Of a DNA stretch of 48,326 bases, positions 10,122 through 22,457 are shown piece after piece. Source of the DNA: Silene noctiflora (lineage: Eukaryota; Streptophyta; Magnoliopsida; Caryophyllales; Caryophyllaceae). The position numbers and the translations under genes were made by a program. Each line of letters opens with the position of its first letter. Within the stretch, counting starts at the first letter, position 1. The notes below the pieces were generated by a model. That model had not been told where the DNA came from, searched no databases, and worked only from the letters and a program-made list of their open reading frames with translations. The stretch is from the NCBI GenBank assembly GCA_009801015.1, contig VHZZ01000067.1, forward strand, positions 227,311-275,636. The letters are read 5' to 3'.

Positions 10122-13100
10122 TCAGTGTTGGGCACCCTTACGAGCGAGCTTGGACCACTCAGTGTGGTAAGAACCTGAGCGGTCAACCCTCTCATAGGTA
10201 TGAGCTCCAAAGTAGTCTCTCTGAGCTTGAACAAGGTTAGCTGGTAGTCGGGCCCGCCTATAGGTGTCAAAATATGCCAGGCTGGCGCACATGCCAGGTG
10301 TACTAATCCCGGCAGAAATGGCTAAACCGACAACCCGCCTCCAGGCTGCTTGCCTCTGAACCATCTCCTTGGCAAATTCAGGGTCGACAACCAAGCTAGC
10401 TAAGTTAGAGTTTCTTTGGTATGCCTGTTTTATCCTGTCCAAGAAAACTGCCCTAATAATGCAACCGCCTTTCCAGATCCTTGCCAATTCTCCCAAATTC
10501 AAATTCCAATTCTTTTCAGTACTCTTTGCCCTCAGCAAGTTCATCCCTTGAGCATAGCTGCAGATTTTCGAAGCGTACAAAGCTTGTCTAACATCGTCGA
10601 TCAATCGCTTCTTGTCAACCCCACTTCGAACTGCACTCACTTCTTCCTTCATGCCTGCATCGAGCAATGCCTTGGCTGCACTTTCTCTCTCTTCTTTTAA
10701 TCCACTTAGGTACCTTCAAGCAATAAGACGCTGGGTCGGTGATAAAGAATCAAAAGTGAACTACAATAAATATAAAGCACGACCAAGATAGCATCCAAGT
10801 GTGACTCTACCTACAATAAGGCGCTGGGTCGGTAAGAAAAAATTAACATCGAACTGATCGAAGTGTGCAACACATTGAAATTAACACTCTTATTCAAATT
10901 CAAACAGCAAGACTGCAAGATAGCATTTGCATGATTACATCAACTTCACATACAAATCATATCCAAATAACTAAAGATATATCCCTGCAACAATTATTCC
11001 TCCTTTAATTTTCAAAGAGCCAGATTTACAATGATCAATTTTCAACCAGCCGTCAGCCGACCACACAATATTACTCCCTTTAAGCGGCATGTGAGATACA
11101 TGGTTAAGATTGAATGATAATAGAACATGTCACATGACCTAGGTTAAAACTGCTCGTATGGCTCCCTTTACAACAATGGAAGGGGAGAAAACCAAGCCGC
11201 AAAGGACAAAAATTAGAAATTCGAAATCAAAAACAAGTTTACCTGCAGTCCAAAGAGGCTGCAATGGTGGGAGCAGCGACGGAGAGCTCAGCAGCTTGCT
11301 GAACAGTCCACTTCCCAGTACCCTTCATCCCAGTCTTATCCAAAATCTTATCAACCAACTCACCGTCTGCTAACTCGTCTTTAACCTTAAAAATGTCTGC
11401 TGTAATCTCAACTAAGAAGCTCTCTAGCTCACCTCGATTCCACTCGTCAAAAATACTCCCCAATTCCTCATTACTCAGCCCACCCACATGCCTTAACACA
11501 TCGTAAGCCTCGGAAATCAACTGCATATCGCCGTATTCAATTCCATTGTGCACCATCTTCACAAAATTTCCGGCACCACCCTCCCCAATGTAAGTCACAC
11601 ACGGACCATCATCAACTTGGGCAGCAATTTTCTTTAACACATTTTCCACATTTGAGTAAGCTTCAAAGTCTCCACCTGTGTTATGACAAAGCACCGTTAC
11701 CATACTAGCAAACAAATAGAATATCATCATCTCAAAACATCCAGAAATATGATTTGGAGTATGGCATGATAAATAATTATGATCATAGGTGAAAATCTCA
11801 ATGTACTTACAAATTACCAATGTATAGAGATTAATAGCAATAATAACAAATAGGTAAATCCCTAGAAATCAACTCCTTCATATACTCATAGATTGCTACC
11901 CTCACTAAATTATTTTTCTTCGCAATTAAAGACAGACTTTGCTGTACTTGATACACTAATAACCGCTCTAAATGAATAAACTTTGCCACAATCCCCAATC
12001 AATTTAAACCTCGTCTAATCAAAATTGTATTTGCCGTCCATTTAGTTCCTTTGACATCCAAAATCACCTTCTCAATCAATAAGGAAGAACGAACCGTAAT
12101 ACAAGTAAAACAAGCTTGACAAAATACAACTGTGACAATGATGGATGTTAAAACAAAAGGAACAAACTCTTAACATAAGACAATCCTTTGCCAACATTTA
12201 GGTATGATGGTCATACAAGCACTTAAAAGTAAGATGATCCTACAAGAGTAGCTAGTTAGGTAGAAGCTAGAAACATCAACCAAACAACAAGTATCTTCCT
12301 ACCATAAATACCATTATCCCAGTGTCAGGTAAAAAGAAAGCAAAAATAACATCACACCATAAACTCAACATCACATTCAGTTAAAATAAAATCGTTGCTG
12401 GATAAAATTATCCAACGGCTAAATCAGCATCACAATTTACAAATACTCCTATATTATCATATGAGATGATCTCACAAAAAGATTAACAGGAAACATACTC
12501 ATATTAATATGGTGTTCGTTACTTTATTTCAGTTTTTGGTCGGTTATCTATAAATGGGTTCGTTAAGCTCCTACACAGCATGATACAGGTTTTCATCCCG
12601 CTAGGGATCGTACCAATGATTATATTTTACATACAACCACATTCAACTGTGATTTTCTTGAGCTAATACTTTAACATTAACATTACAGAGCAAGTAGTAT
12701 ACTCCCTTCGCCTCAATCATTTACCTGTTTTTTTTACTAGTTTTGAAAAGTATTTTAATCAAAATGTACACAAATGATTGGAATTAAGTACTTCGTAGTA
12801 CTTACTCCATTCGATCCATTTCAATAAATTTCTCAAAGTACGAGATACGCATTTTTGAATTATGCAGTGAAATGGCTGAACAGACAGCATAGTAAATTCA
12901 AGCTAGGAGTATAATTTTTTAAGCTACTGTACTGGTACGATCTACAATAATTCATTTACTTTAAAACCGTTTCACAAACGACTTATTAATCAACAAAGCC
13001 AAAAAATCATCCGGGCGTAAGAAAGGGATCATTTCAGAGCTAGTAGTATGATGGTACTCTCTCCCTTTGATCCTTTTCACTACATACTAGATAGCCATTT

Positions 13101-14068
13101 TTAAATTACGTAGTGAAATGGCTTGAATGGAAGGAACATAATTGAGCTACTGTACAGATACGATCTACACTAATTTAGTGTAAAACCGCTTTATGGAAAA
13201 CAAACGAGGCATAAAAGAGCTAGAAGTATAACTTTCTTGATCAAGTAGTACTCGCTCCCTTTGATCCATTTCACTACATTTTTCGAAAATACTACCTTTG
13301 TCTCAATCATTTGTTTATCTTTGATTAAAATATCGCTAACAAAGAATAAAACAAGGGAAACAAAAGATTGGGAATTTAGGATGGAGGGAGTACCAATAAG
13401 CATTTTAAAATTATACCCATGAGCACTTAGATCAACTGCCAAGGGTTGTTCGAGCCTGGTAACGCAGCGGTGTTGAAACTCACGAGAGAGAGCTTTACCG
13501 ACCTAGTGGTCCTACCCAGCTCGAATACGGATTAAACCGAAAATTATATAGTGAAATATTTCGAACAGAGGGACTATACGATCAAGAATAATAATTAAAT
13601 ATAAAACCGTTTTACAAAAGACTAACCAGGCATAAGAGAGGGTCCAAAGCGAGCGCCATCTTCGCCACCAGAAACACCCATACCAAGATAAAGCAAACCT
13701 CGAGCATGAGCATCGACAATCCTCCTCTCAGTATTCTCATACCACTCATTACCGCCATCGATAATGGTATCGCCAGGCTCCATAAACTCGGCTAAACCAG
13801 CAATAGTCTGGTCAACGGGGGCACCAGCTTTGACCAAGATGATAATAGATCTTGGCCGTTGGATTGAAAGGACAAAGTCACGTGGAGAATATTGACCGTA
13901 CATAGGAAGATTACCTTCGGTTTGGGCACGGTGTATGGTTTCATCGACTTTGGTTGTGGTTCGGTTGTAGACGGAGATTGGGAAGCCTTTTTCGGCTATG
14001 TTTAAGGCTAGGTTTTGACCCATAACGGCTAGTCCGGCTAGACCGATTGTGGCTGGGGTTGCTGCCAT
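10122..14068 (-). CDS. PGD: 6-phosphogluconate dehydrogenase, decarboxylating (cytosolic type)
   Basis: Catalyses the NADP+-dependent oxidative decarboxylation of 6-phosphogluconate to ribulose 5-phosphate, the third step of the oxidative pentose phosphate pathway. Three exons: 14068-13627, 11675-11243 and 10713-10122. The frame closes to 488 aa, the usual family length. The N terminus [19 protein letters not shown] enters the Rossmann fold directly, so there is no transit peptide. Visible motifs: GLAVMG (12-17), NRTT (35-38, NADP+ phosphate site), IIDGGNEW (102-109), [10 protein letters not shown] (131-140), [13 protein letters not shown] (185-197, with the expected catalytic Lys187 and Glu194), then [20 protein letters not shown] and [20 protein letters not shown] near the C terminus. 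The end, LARKGAQH, has no peroxisomal PTS1. The 1951-bp first intron is packed with MITE-like repeats. I call it cytosolic by the lack of targeting signals. Confidence 0.97.
12702..12792. mobile_element. Degenerate Stowaway-like MITE in PGD intron 1
   Basis: Starts CTCCCTTCGCCTCAATCATT after TA (12700-12701) and has the inverted-arm counterpart AAATGATTGGAATTAAG near 12773. The right terminus has diverged, so the end is approximate. Confidence 0.45.
12805..13645. repeat. Cluster of related repeat units in PGD intron 1, the last spanning the exon 1 edge
   Basis: Three diverged copies of a unit are seen. It carries a CTCCCTTTGATCC-like start, AGTGAAATGGCT, TACGATCTACA and TAAAACCGTTT. They lie at about 12805-12985, 13050-13224 and, partly, 13535-13645. 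The TAAAACCG words are at about 12962, 13181 and 13602. The last copy runs across the splice donor into exon 1. Confidence 0.55.
13292..13390. mobile_element. Stowaway-like MITE, 99 bp, PGD intron 1
   Basis: Flanked by TA at 13290-13291 and 13391-13392. The left end CTACCTTTGTCTCAATCATT and right end ATGGAGGGAG are inverted-repeat partners with mismatches. The inner arms TCAATCATTTGTTT and AAACAAAAGATTG pair with one another. Confidence 0.65.
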
Positions 14069-14140
14069 GGTTAGGTGAGTGGTTCGGTTGGGTTAGGTGG
14101 GGGATGATGGGTTGGTGAGGAAAGTGGGAGAAAGAAGGAA

Positions 14141-14164
14141 GGGAAGGGAAGGGAAGGGAAGGGA
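14141..14164. repeat. (GGGAA)n microsatellite in the PGD 5' leader region
   Basis: Four GGGAA units plus GGGA lie 73-96 bp upstream of the PGD start codon. On the transcribed sense strand this is a TTCCC pyrimidine tract, so it probably sits in the 5' UTR or at the transcription start. Any regulatory role is inference. Confidence 0.8.
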
Positions 14165-14259
14165 CAGATGATGAATGATGATATAAGGAATGGACGGACT
14201 CGTCGAGGGAGTGAAAGGGTAATGGCTCTTTGTCTATGTATCTGACTAAACTATTTGAC

Positions 14260-14445
14260 CAAAGCGTTTCCCTTGTGACGAGTCACAAATGAAGACGGGT
14301 AATGTCACTCACAAAACGAATAGGGGGACAAGGTGGAGACACCCCACTTGCTTTCCTCTCTCCTCTATTTGGTTCTTTTGTCTCATAATTTGGTACCCGT
14401 CTTCTCTTTTGTGACGGATACGTCCGTTACAAATGAGAATTAGTG
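14260..14445 (-). mobile_element. Mutator-type MITE (copy 2) with 9-bp target duplication
   Basis: Inverted copy of the element at 8816-9003, 186 bp. Perfect 9-bp direct repeats CTATTTGAC at 14251-14259 and 14446-14454 flank it. On the plus strand it begins CAAAGCGTTTCCC and ends GAGAATTAGTG, the reverse of copy 1. It lies about 190 bp upstream of the PGD start codon, so it occupies the promoter region. Confidence 0.85.
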
Positions 14446-16308
14446 CTATTTGACTAAGTGCTGGTTTAGCATTAGGATTTAGGATGGAACTAATCATATG
14501 AGTGGTTTGTACTAATTTAACACAAATTCTCAATTTGTGACCATAATATACGTCGCAAACTTGTGACGATGTGACGAAGATGGGTAGATAGGACAAAAAA
14601 ACATAGTATTTAGGGAGTATCAATTTGTTTTGTCTTATCTGCTCACACAGGTAATGTGAATAGTACTTGGTCCGTCGCAAGTTTGTGACGGATATACCCG
14701 TTATAAGGAGACTTGCTGATAATAAATTTATTGAGTGATCAATTATAATTAGAAGTAAACAAGCTGAAGACGAATAGTGCCCCTCCCACAATATACAAGT
14801 GACACTATCCATAAAGTGTTTCATTTTTCCCCCACATGTCCTCTCACTTGCCTTATTATGGGAGGGACACTATCCATCTTCACAAGTAAGGCGCTTTGGT
14901 TCAAAAATAATTTTGTTGTTTTTGTAGTGTTGAATGAGTAGTTTGATCTTAGGAGTGTAGGTATAGACACCCGTACAATTAAACTTAATCACGCATCTCT
15001 AGACCATCAAAACCCAATATTAAAATAACAAGGAGTCAGGGACACATATAATTCTTGACAATATTTTACAGTCTCACCATTGTCCGTTGTGGAGCCGGAG
15101 TAGTTGTTCGGATGCAATTGGTAGACCGTAGCCCAACTGGCCAAGCAAAAGGTAACACATTACCGAGTAGAATTGGGCCAAATGGCTGGATGGATATTTA
15201 CGAATCACTAATTCGTATGTGTGAGACAGTCTCATAGTACGATTATCGCGAGACCTTTCGTGTAATGGATATTTCTTTTAATAGTTATGTTTTCATCTGT
15301 TGTTAGTTTCTAGTTTTTAGTGATCTTAGTATGAGACAGTCTCTTTAAAAACTTGCTCCGAATCGAATCATGGAGATCAAAATATCAAAATGTTAAATTT
15401 ACTCTCCCTCCCACTTATTCTCTCACTTGCTTCTCCCACTTGTTAGAGGTCACAAGTTTGTGACAAAAAGTGTCGGTTACAAATGAGAATTCGTGTTTAG
15501 CATATTGTAATTTCCAATAGACGATTAAAAAGTTGGAATATAAAAAGATGTTGAACACAATTGAGAGAATAAAAATACAGGGGAAAAAACTTCACATACG
15601 ATTTTTCGGCTGAGTTTTTCGAAGGGAATTTGGGCGATTTTTTACATTTCAAAAACAGTTATTTCAAGCTTAATATGTCATTTACCATAACCAAGGAATA
15701 GTCAATTTATAAATTGGATATGCTAATTACCTCAAGTATGAAAGACGAGAGACGTTCAATCTACCATTTGCCAGACCGTCCTACAAAAATGAAACCCTTT
15801 TTTTGATGCGACTGGACCAAGAAATTCAGACAGTAGTCGAGTCGAATTCTCCGATAATGATAGATTTCAAAAATACTTCAAAATTTCAGTTCTCGATTGG
15901 TAACTAAAATTCAAAACTTTATGCACAATTTTGGAATGTAACAAATTCCAAATTCATATTGTGGAACAACATTATGTTTCAGGAAGAAATACGAAATCAA
16001 TTTACATAAAAAGAACATTCATTGTCCGAGCCATAAAAGAACATACAGAAGTTAACATCGGAAAGCAGCTTTTCATCTAAAGCTGGCTTTATTTGATTTG
16101 CTGATCACAACCAGAGGAAAAAAAATCAAGTACTTGCATGTCTCACTTCAATGTATAACCAAGAATACAGGGGAAAAAACTTCACATACGAAGTACCGAG
16201 TACTTGCTAATAGTGAACATAATGGAACTCGAATAGATAAATAGAATGTGTACTACACTCACAGAGTGCTGGACAAATGCATACGATTTCTCCAAACTCC
16301 ACATCTCA
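14446..16308. other. Intergenic region between PGD and VHA-E with degraded relatives of the Mutator-type MITE
   Basis: No gene was recognised. Fragments related to the 188-bp MITE occur at about 14530-14720 (AAATTCTCAATTTGTGACC ... GTTTGTGACGGATATACCCG), about 14757-14900 (ending AAGGCGCTTTGG) and about 15405-15495 (CACAAGTTTGTGACAAAAAG ... ACAAATGAGAATT). The 3' UTR of VHA-E probably occupies the right end. A 25-bp stretch containing ATACAGGGGAAAAAACTTCA occurs twice, near 15575 and 16166. Confidence 0.4.
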
Positions 16309-19300
16309 TCAAGCAGCAACAGATCCGAACAGCTGCTTGCGTATCTACAAAAGGAGAGTACATCGATTGTTACTTGAAGAACATCATGAAAAGTTGTTAG
16401 CCAATCCCAAATCGTTTCAAAATGTGATCCAAATAGCAACTTAATTTTGCTTCAGTTGAGTTTAGCTACATCTGAAGTCAGGGGTAACCAGGTGCTCCTT
16501 GTGAGTTGTGACCATTTATCGTATTTTGAATAATAAAAACCTCCTACTCTTCTAAAAAAAATTGTTTCAGGTATAAGGTTTTGTTGTTGAAAAAGTTGGA
16601 AAAAAAAAAAAGGATCGTCTCCAACTGGTTTTTGTAATTTTTGAAGGGTAATTTGTCTAATAGTCTAGTTCCATCATTAATAAGTTTTACAAGAGGAGGA
16701 ATCACCGAAACCGCATGTAAAACATTGTGCATGCAAGCTCCGTTATACGTTTGTAACTCTGTTTTATAATTCTATTCCATACAATGCCATGAGAGACCGA
16801 TCTCAGGACTCCATACTAAAACTAATTAAAGCTCAAAAAACCATACAATTACATCTTCATGAAGCCAGAATGCCATGATCACAAAATTTTAGGAACACGA
16901 TACCAAGCAATACTACTACAACAACAACCACTAAGCCTTCGTCCCAAAATAATTTAGGGTCGGCTAACCTTAATCATCATTCCAAACCATTTATAAATGA
17001 GCTAAACAATGTATAGAAACAACGAGGATTTTTTAAAGGTATGATAAAAACAAAAAGTAAAATAAAATAAGATAAAGGTAAATGTAAGTAAGAAACTAGT
17101 AAATGAAGAATCAAATTAAAGAGGCAAAACGTAAAGTAAAATACCTGAGGAAGTTTCTTCCTGAATGCAACCTCTAGCCTAGCATCAAGACTGTTCTCGA
17201 ACACAATTTTGCCATCTCGAGAAGCCAAAACAACACCTCCAGAGCTGGAAACCAAACAAAGCAATCATTCAACAATACCGAAAAACTAAGTGTGTTTCCA
17301 GGGGAAAGCTTCAAGCATAAACCTAAAAGTAAGCCATGTAAAAGAATTTACCAAGAAAGAGCATGGGCATCATGATGACTAGGAGCTGCTGGAAGATGAA
17401 TATCGTCAACAATGACCTCAGGTTCATGAACTTCAGCCTTTTTTGCATATTCTGCCCTGGCCGAGTCGAGAACATGATGAACATGATGCACATCGTCTTT
17501 GCGGCAACGCATCAAAAGAGCAGGTTCTTTCAGTCTCAGCAAACTCTGGAAAATGAAGCGGAGGTTGTCATGAAAATATAAACAAACAGAAAACATCAAT
17601 ATAAGCTAAGTTCTATGTGCACGAGATGTCTTTTAATGAAAGTCAATAAAACTTACTCCCACCCGTTCACTGGAATCATACCACTAATTGAATGGTATGA
17701 TTTCAGTGAGTGAGAGGAAGTATTCAACTAACCTGAACAATAAGCTGTTTCAGAAGCTCGCGGTAGTGGTGATGGTGACCACTAACACGCAACAGCTCTT
17801 TTGATGCTGCATCTTTCATGGAGTTGACTAAGTCATCCTGAGCTTGAAGAACCTTAATCCGAGAAGCATTGAGCTGCATAGAGTACTCTCTGGCATAGGG
17901 GAAAACAAATCACATTAAATCAATAGCGAAAACCCACTACTCCAAGCAATTTTCTATTAAACCTGCTTTGCAAGAGCAACATAAATCAAATAGTGTGCCA
18001 TGAAGCACAACTTCTCTTTCAAAGGAGAAGTTACATAAAACTGATAGAGAGGTTATAGCTCGAGAGATATTTAGCAAAACAGCAAGAAGAACCATATGAT
18101 TTTAAACATAGAAACAGACACCACATCCAATATCTCTTTCTAAGCTACAAACAATGGTTCGACAAGAATAGTAGAATGACAACATGAATGAATGAAGTTT
18201 CAAGTATTTGTGTTACTGAACAAGGCACAAAAACATGTGATACCAAATGTACGAGTTCACAAAATAGCTATTAGCGTAAACAGGCATCCGTTGATTAATC
18301 CACAATTCATAATACAACAAGATACATACAGAAGGTGGTAGACACAACATCATACAACAATGTCAGAGAAGACCATGTGCTTACACATAAGCACCAAGCC
18401 TCCGTTTATTAATCCACATTCATAATCCACGGAGTTGCACACAGAAACTGCTAGACACAACATCATACAACGTCAAAGAGAAGACCATGAGTCATGAGCT
18501 TACACATAACTACATAAGCACCAAGCCTCTATCATAGATATATCACAAAGATAAACTTCAGATTTCAGCAGGAATATTTTGAAACGATCTGGGACTTCGT
18601 AACATGTTATGGACAAAAAATCATACAATACCATTGTATGCATACAACTATACAAGAATACAACAGACCGTAGTCATGCTACATATTCCCTCTTTCCCGT
18701 TTAATAGTTATCACTGTTTGAAATTTCAAAGTGGTACATTAAAGTTCCCTTCACAAATTTCAACAAATGATAACTATTGACAGGATGAGGGGAATTCCTC
18801 TTTGTACGCATACCGCGATCCTACACAAGACTAATCACATGTTTTGAAGCTAAAGCTATGCGATGAGTGTGTTTTACCTACATTCAAACAATTACTCATA
18901 CATCTAAACGTCCGTAAACAATAATTCAAAAATTCAATCATCATCTCTAAGCCAAACAACAGTCTACAGTCAACATACTTTACGAGATTAACTAGTCAAC
19001 GTCTTATTTCGTTACATAATACTACCTCCGTCTCAATCACTTGTTTAACTTTCTTTATTCTGTCAGACGCATTTGATTATTTTCAAAGGTAAACAAATGA
19101 TCGAGAACGAAATCATCGATGATCTCAACTATACAGTTACTACCAGCAAACTAAAAGTCAAATCACATCAACAACATCATCATAAGCACAAAATCAAACC
19201 TCTAAAGAAAAAAGAGTAAAATCGAGAAAAATTACATCTTCTTACGGATTTGAACTTGCTTCTCCTTACGCTCATACTCTTGCCTGATCTTCTTCTTCTC

Positions 19301-19562
19301 CGCTTCCACTAACTGCAACTTCTCAATGTTGAACTCCTACAATTTAATTCAATAACAAATCACGATCATTAATCAATTAATCAATTAAATTACGATTATG
19401 AAGAGAATTTGCAATTAAAATTGAAAAAAAAAAAACAAATCTAGATGAATTAAGATATACTTCTTCAGCGGAGACGGAGATTTCGTTAGCTTTTTCTTCG
19501 GCTTCTTGACGGATGAATTGAACCATCTGGTGGATCTGCTTCTGTACATCGTTGTCGTTCAT
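16309..19562 (-). CDS. VHA-E: V-type proton ATPase subunit E
   Basis: Subunit E forms, with subunit G, the peripheral stalks that connect V1 to V0 in the proton pump of vacuole and endomembranes. Six exons on the minus strand: 19562-19461, 19336-19236, 17889-17733, 17545-17352, 17244-17145 and 16344-16309. All introns are GT-AG, and the product is 229 aa, as expected (about 230 in plants). The start ATG at 19562 begins MNDNDVQKQIHQMVQFIRQE, the conserved family start. Residues 1-75 are a highly charged helix (EEKANEISVSAEEEFN, EAEKKKIRQEYERKEKQ). The globular C-terminal half has LLRLKEPALLMRCRKDD, VHEPEVIVDD, then CSGGVVLASRDGKIVFENSLDARLEVAF and the final helix IRKQLFGSVAA. Histidine-rich spots HHHHY and VHHVHHV are unusual but plausible. 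No targeting peptide is present, as expected for a V1 subunit. Intron 2 holds Stowaway-like repeats. Confidence 0.96.
18685..18797. mobile_element. Stowaway-like MITE in VHA-E intron 2
   Basis: Left arm TTCCCTCTTTCCCGTTTAAT with TAGTTATCA pairs with TGATAACTATTGACAGGATG near the right end. The ends are approximate and no clean TA duplication was confirmed. Confidence 0.45.
19022..19110. mobile_element. Second Stowaway-like MITE in VHA-E intron 2
   Basis: CTACCTCCGTCTCAATCACT follows TA (19020-19021), and AAAGGTAAACAAATGATCGAG near 19086 is the inverted counterpart. The right terminus is eroded. Confidence 0.5.
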
Positions 19563-19784
19563 CTTTTCCGATCTGATTGTTGTGATTTTTGTTTGGTGTT
19601 TGATGTATGGGTGGAATTTGATGATTGATGAATGAGTGAATGAGGACAGAGAGGAGAAGGGTCGAATAAGCACGAACACAACTCTTTTGTCTCTAAAATA
19701 CTACTCCAATACTCCTATCCAAGTACTCGGCAATCGGCAATGATCCGACTCGTTGTTTTGGATCGAAACTTTCTTAATTCCAAA

Positions 19785-20129
19785 TCCGTTGTATACTAAA
19801 AGATTAACCCATCTCTAAATTCTTCCGTTTAAATTTTCCGCCTAAGTGATATTTTACTTGACAATATTTATTTCCTAATTAATTAGTCTTCACTATCTAT
19901 ATTTACTATTGAATAATATTTATCTCCTAATTAATTTTGTAACATAAATCATGGTATAACATTTATCATTGTTTACATAAATAAGACTAATAAAATATCT
20001 TATTGGGATTAAATATGTAAATTTTACACTCTTTTCAAAATGGAGATAAACTGCATTAGTTTAACTAATTGTCAAATTCTCTAATATTTGTATCTAAAAT
20101 ACCGTGCATTTGCACAGGATCTATACTAG
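19785..20129 (+). mobile_element. Short non-autonomous Helitron (copy A)
   Basis: A 345-bp element with Helitron features: 5' TC (TCCGTTGTATACTAAAAG) preceded by A, 3' end CTAG followed by T, and a GTGCATTTGCAC palindrome about 10 bp before the end. Copy B at 33885-34227 (minus strand) matches over the whole length, including GATTAACNCATCTCNAAATTC near the 5' end and TTTGACAATT-type words near the 3' end. It lies about 220 bp upstream of the VHA-E start codon. Confidence 0.75.
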
Positions 20130-22452
20130 TTAAGTATTATTAGTTTAGTGTAGATATATATTTAAATTGAACTGAATTGAATTATAGTTGATTTTAACGT
20201 GAATTGAATTATAGTTGATTTTAAAATAATTTAATTTTTTTTTGTGTTAACTAGGAATATCCCCTACCGACAACATAATTTAGTGAACATAACATAATTA
20301 AAATGATGTTAGTTAGGTTAAGACGAGGGTATTCTAATCCTTGATAATAGGTTACGGGATTCCAAGTTGGATAAAGGCATAAAGCTAGTCAAATGAATAT
20401 TACTCCGTAAAATATATTTCGCGAGAGGTACGATAATAGACAAATGGAAAAAAAAATACTTCATAAAGTGTATGAGAAGAAAACCTCTTTATCGGGTTAC
20501 AATTATTAGAGTATAGAACCAAATTTATTAGGCTACCTCAAAAAACTATTACCAATAATTTATGAATCAGAAATTTAATAAGAACTTGATTTGTCTTATG
20601 TTCAAATTCGTAATTTGTTGACGACAACAGGATCACAAACTTTAGTATTATAAGGGTTTCTTATAGTCATTTTCTTTATAAAAAAACGTTTCATTTTAAA
20701 TTAATATGAATATTGTTTTCAAATTTATAAATCCATTTTATCATAACGTTTTTACTATAAAGCGAAAACCAATTGATGGTCATGATTCATGAGTAGGTGT
20801 GTAGCCGAGAAGCGTCGAGCTCGAGCACAGTTCATATTGTAAAAGTCGACCCCGAGCCTGAACCCGAGCTTTTGAAATCAAGGCCCGGGATCGTTGTTCA
20901 TAAGATATTTTAGGAGTCTGATCTTTGCTCCAGTGCCATTTTCCAAGCATTATTTTTAACTCTAACCAAATTTTTAGGTTAAAAATTCCAATCCAAACTA
21001 GTATTTTTTCTGTTTAAGCAAATGACATTTTCGTCATTTCTTATGTTATTTTATTTTCTAAATTAATATTTTAATTAATTTATCATAAAAGTGATATAAT
21101 TTAGGTAGATATTATTGATAAACTGATAAAAATTAAATAATTTTAAGAAATAACGAGCTTAAACGAGTTTTCGAGCCGACCTTCAGGGTGCTTGGGCTTG
21201 GCTCGAGCTCAATTTGACGAACTCGAATCAATTTTTGATCGTGCCAATTTCAAAGACTTGTCAAATGATCTCAGCTCATTTACAACCCTAGTCGTGAAAA
21301 AGACTTAAGTGAAAGAGGTTTTACTGTCGTGGTTCGCGTTGGCTATTGGGTAACAAAGTGGCAGCTGGCAAGTGTCACGAAATTTCGGGAACCAATCCAA
21401 AAGATCGGGAATGGACTTGCTTGTTGGGATGAGTGTGTTTGTCAGTCTAAGTTAGTAAAAACACAAAAATGATTTCCTTGAGAACTTGGACAATGAAGGA
21501 GAGCAACACAGTCACACAACTCGCTAGAGATAAGTGGGCTATACTGTACCTTGCCTCGTAACGATCCACTATATTTGGAGATAAATGGCACGATCCAGGT
21601 TCACGAATGTGGGCTTAATATCGTGCCGGTGAAATAAAATGGCGGCCAAGCACGGCCTACGGCCCACAACGTGTCGTACTTTGAGCGTGCCCAAACAACT
21701 CCCCCACTTAAACCTTATTTTTTTGTATTTTGGCGTGCCTAAGCGTGCCGTACCTAGGTGGGTTGCCATGCCTAGCTAGGCACAATCTTTTCTCAAACTT
21801 TTGCCCAGTCATGGCCTACGGCTCATGACGTGTCGGGACGTACTGCCAATTTTGAGTCGTGCGAAAATGAGTCATTGGTCGTGCCGTCCCAACGTTGCCC
21901 ACTTCTATCTTTGTAGCCCACCAATAAACATGCATCCATAGAGGCACAAATTGTGCAAAGGTGATAAAATGTAAATTTGGGTCGGATATAAGTCGAGATC
22001 ACATTAAAATTTTGGTCCAAGAGCCTCAAGTCGGTTAGCAGGTTTAAGATGGGCTAGTGGGATGCCTTTATCATTTCTTTGAAATGTTTTGCACGCAGAG
22101 CCGGATATCCTTTGATCTGGCCCAACCCTCGCAACGAAGGTAACTTGTGCGTTGTATTATTGGCGATTAATACCTCCGTCGGCATAACCACTATACAACA
22201 TCACAACTACAGAGACGAGAATGAAACATATAATATAGTTTTGAGGTAATGTTTAACCTATCTTTATTTTTGATTAAATTGCATAACTATAAATCAACCA
22301 TAACAACAAGTTAAAGGCACGCATACCCTCGGTCACCCCGGCAAATCAATACCCACTTGTGGGCAAGCATACCCTCAACAAAATCAACCAACAATCGATA
22401 ATACAACAAACCAAATAAAACAGAACATGTATGAGACTGTTAAAAAAAGGTC
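20130..22452. other. Gene-free repetitive DNA
   Basis: No gene was recognised. Bases 20800-21250 include several GAGCTCGAGC and CCCGAGC-type words. Bases 21570-21910 include many CGTGCC and CGGCCTACGG words; open frames there are low-complexity artefacts of these words. These are common in plant repeats but I could not define an element boundary. Confidence 0.35.
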
Positions 22453-22457
22453 AAGGG

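Noticed and set aside
14309..14824. 171-codon open frame on the minus strand
   Set aside because: It overlaps the inverted Mutator-type MITE and has no protein-like features.
20801..21250. GAGCTCGAGC-rich sequence as a regulatory cluster
   Set aside because: Words of this kind are common in dispersed plant repeats, and there is no adjacent gene.
21569..22029. Two minus-strand open frames of 66 and 68 codons
   Set aside because: They lie in repeated GGCACG/CGTGCC low-complexity sequence and look like by-products of it.
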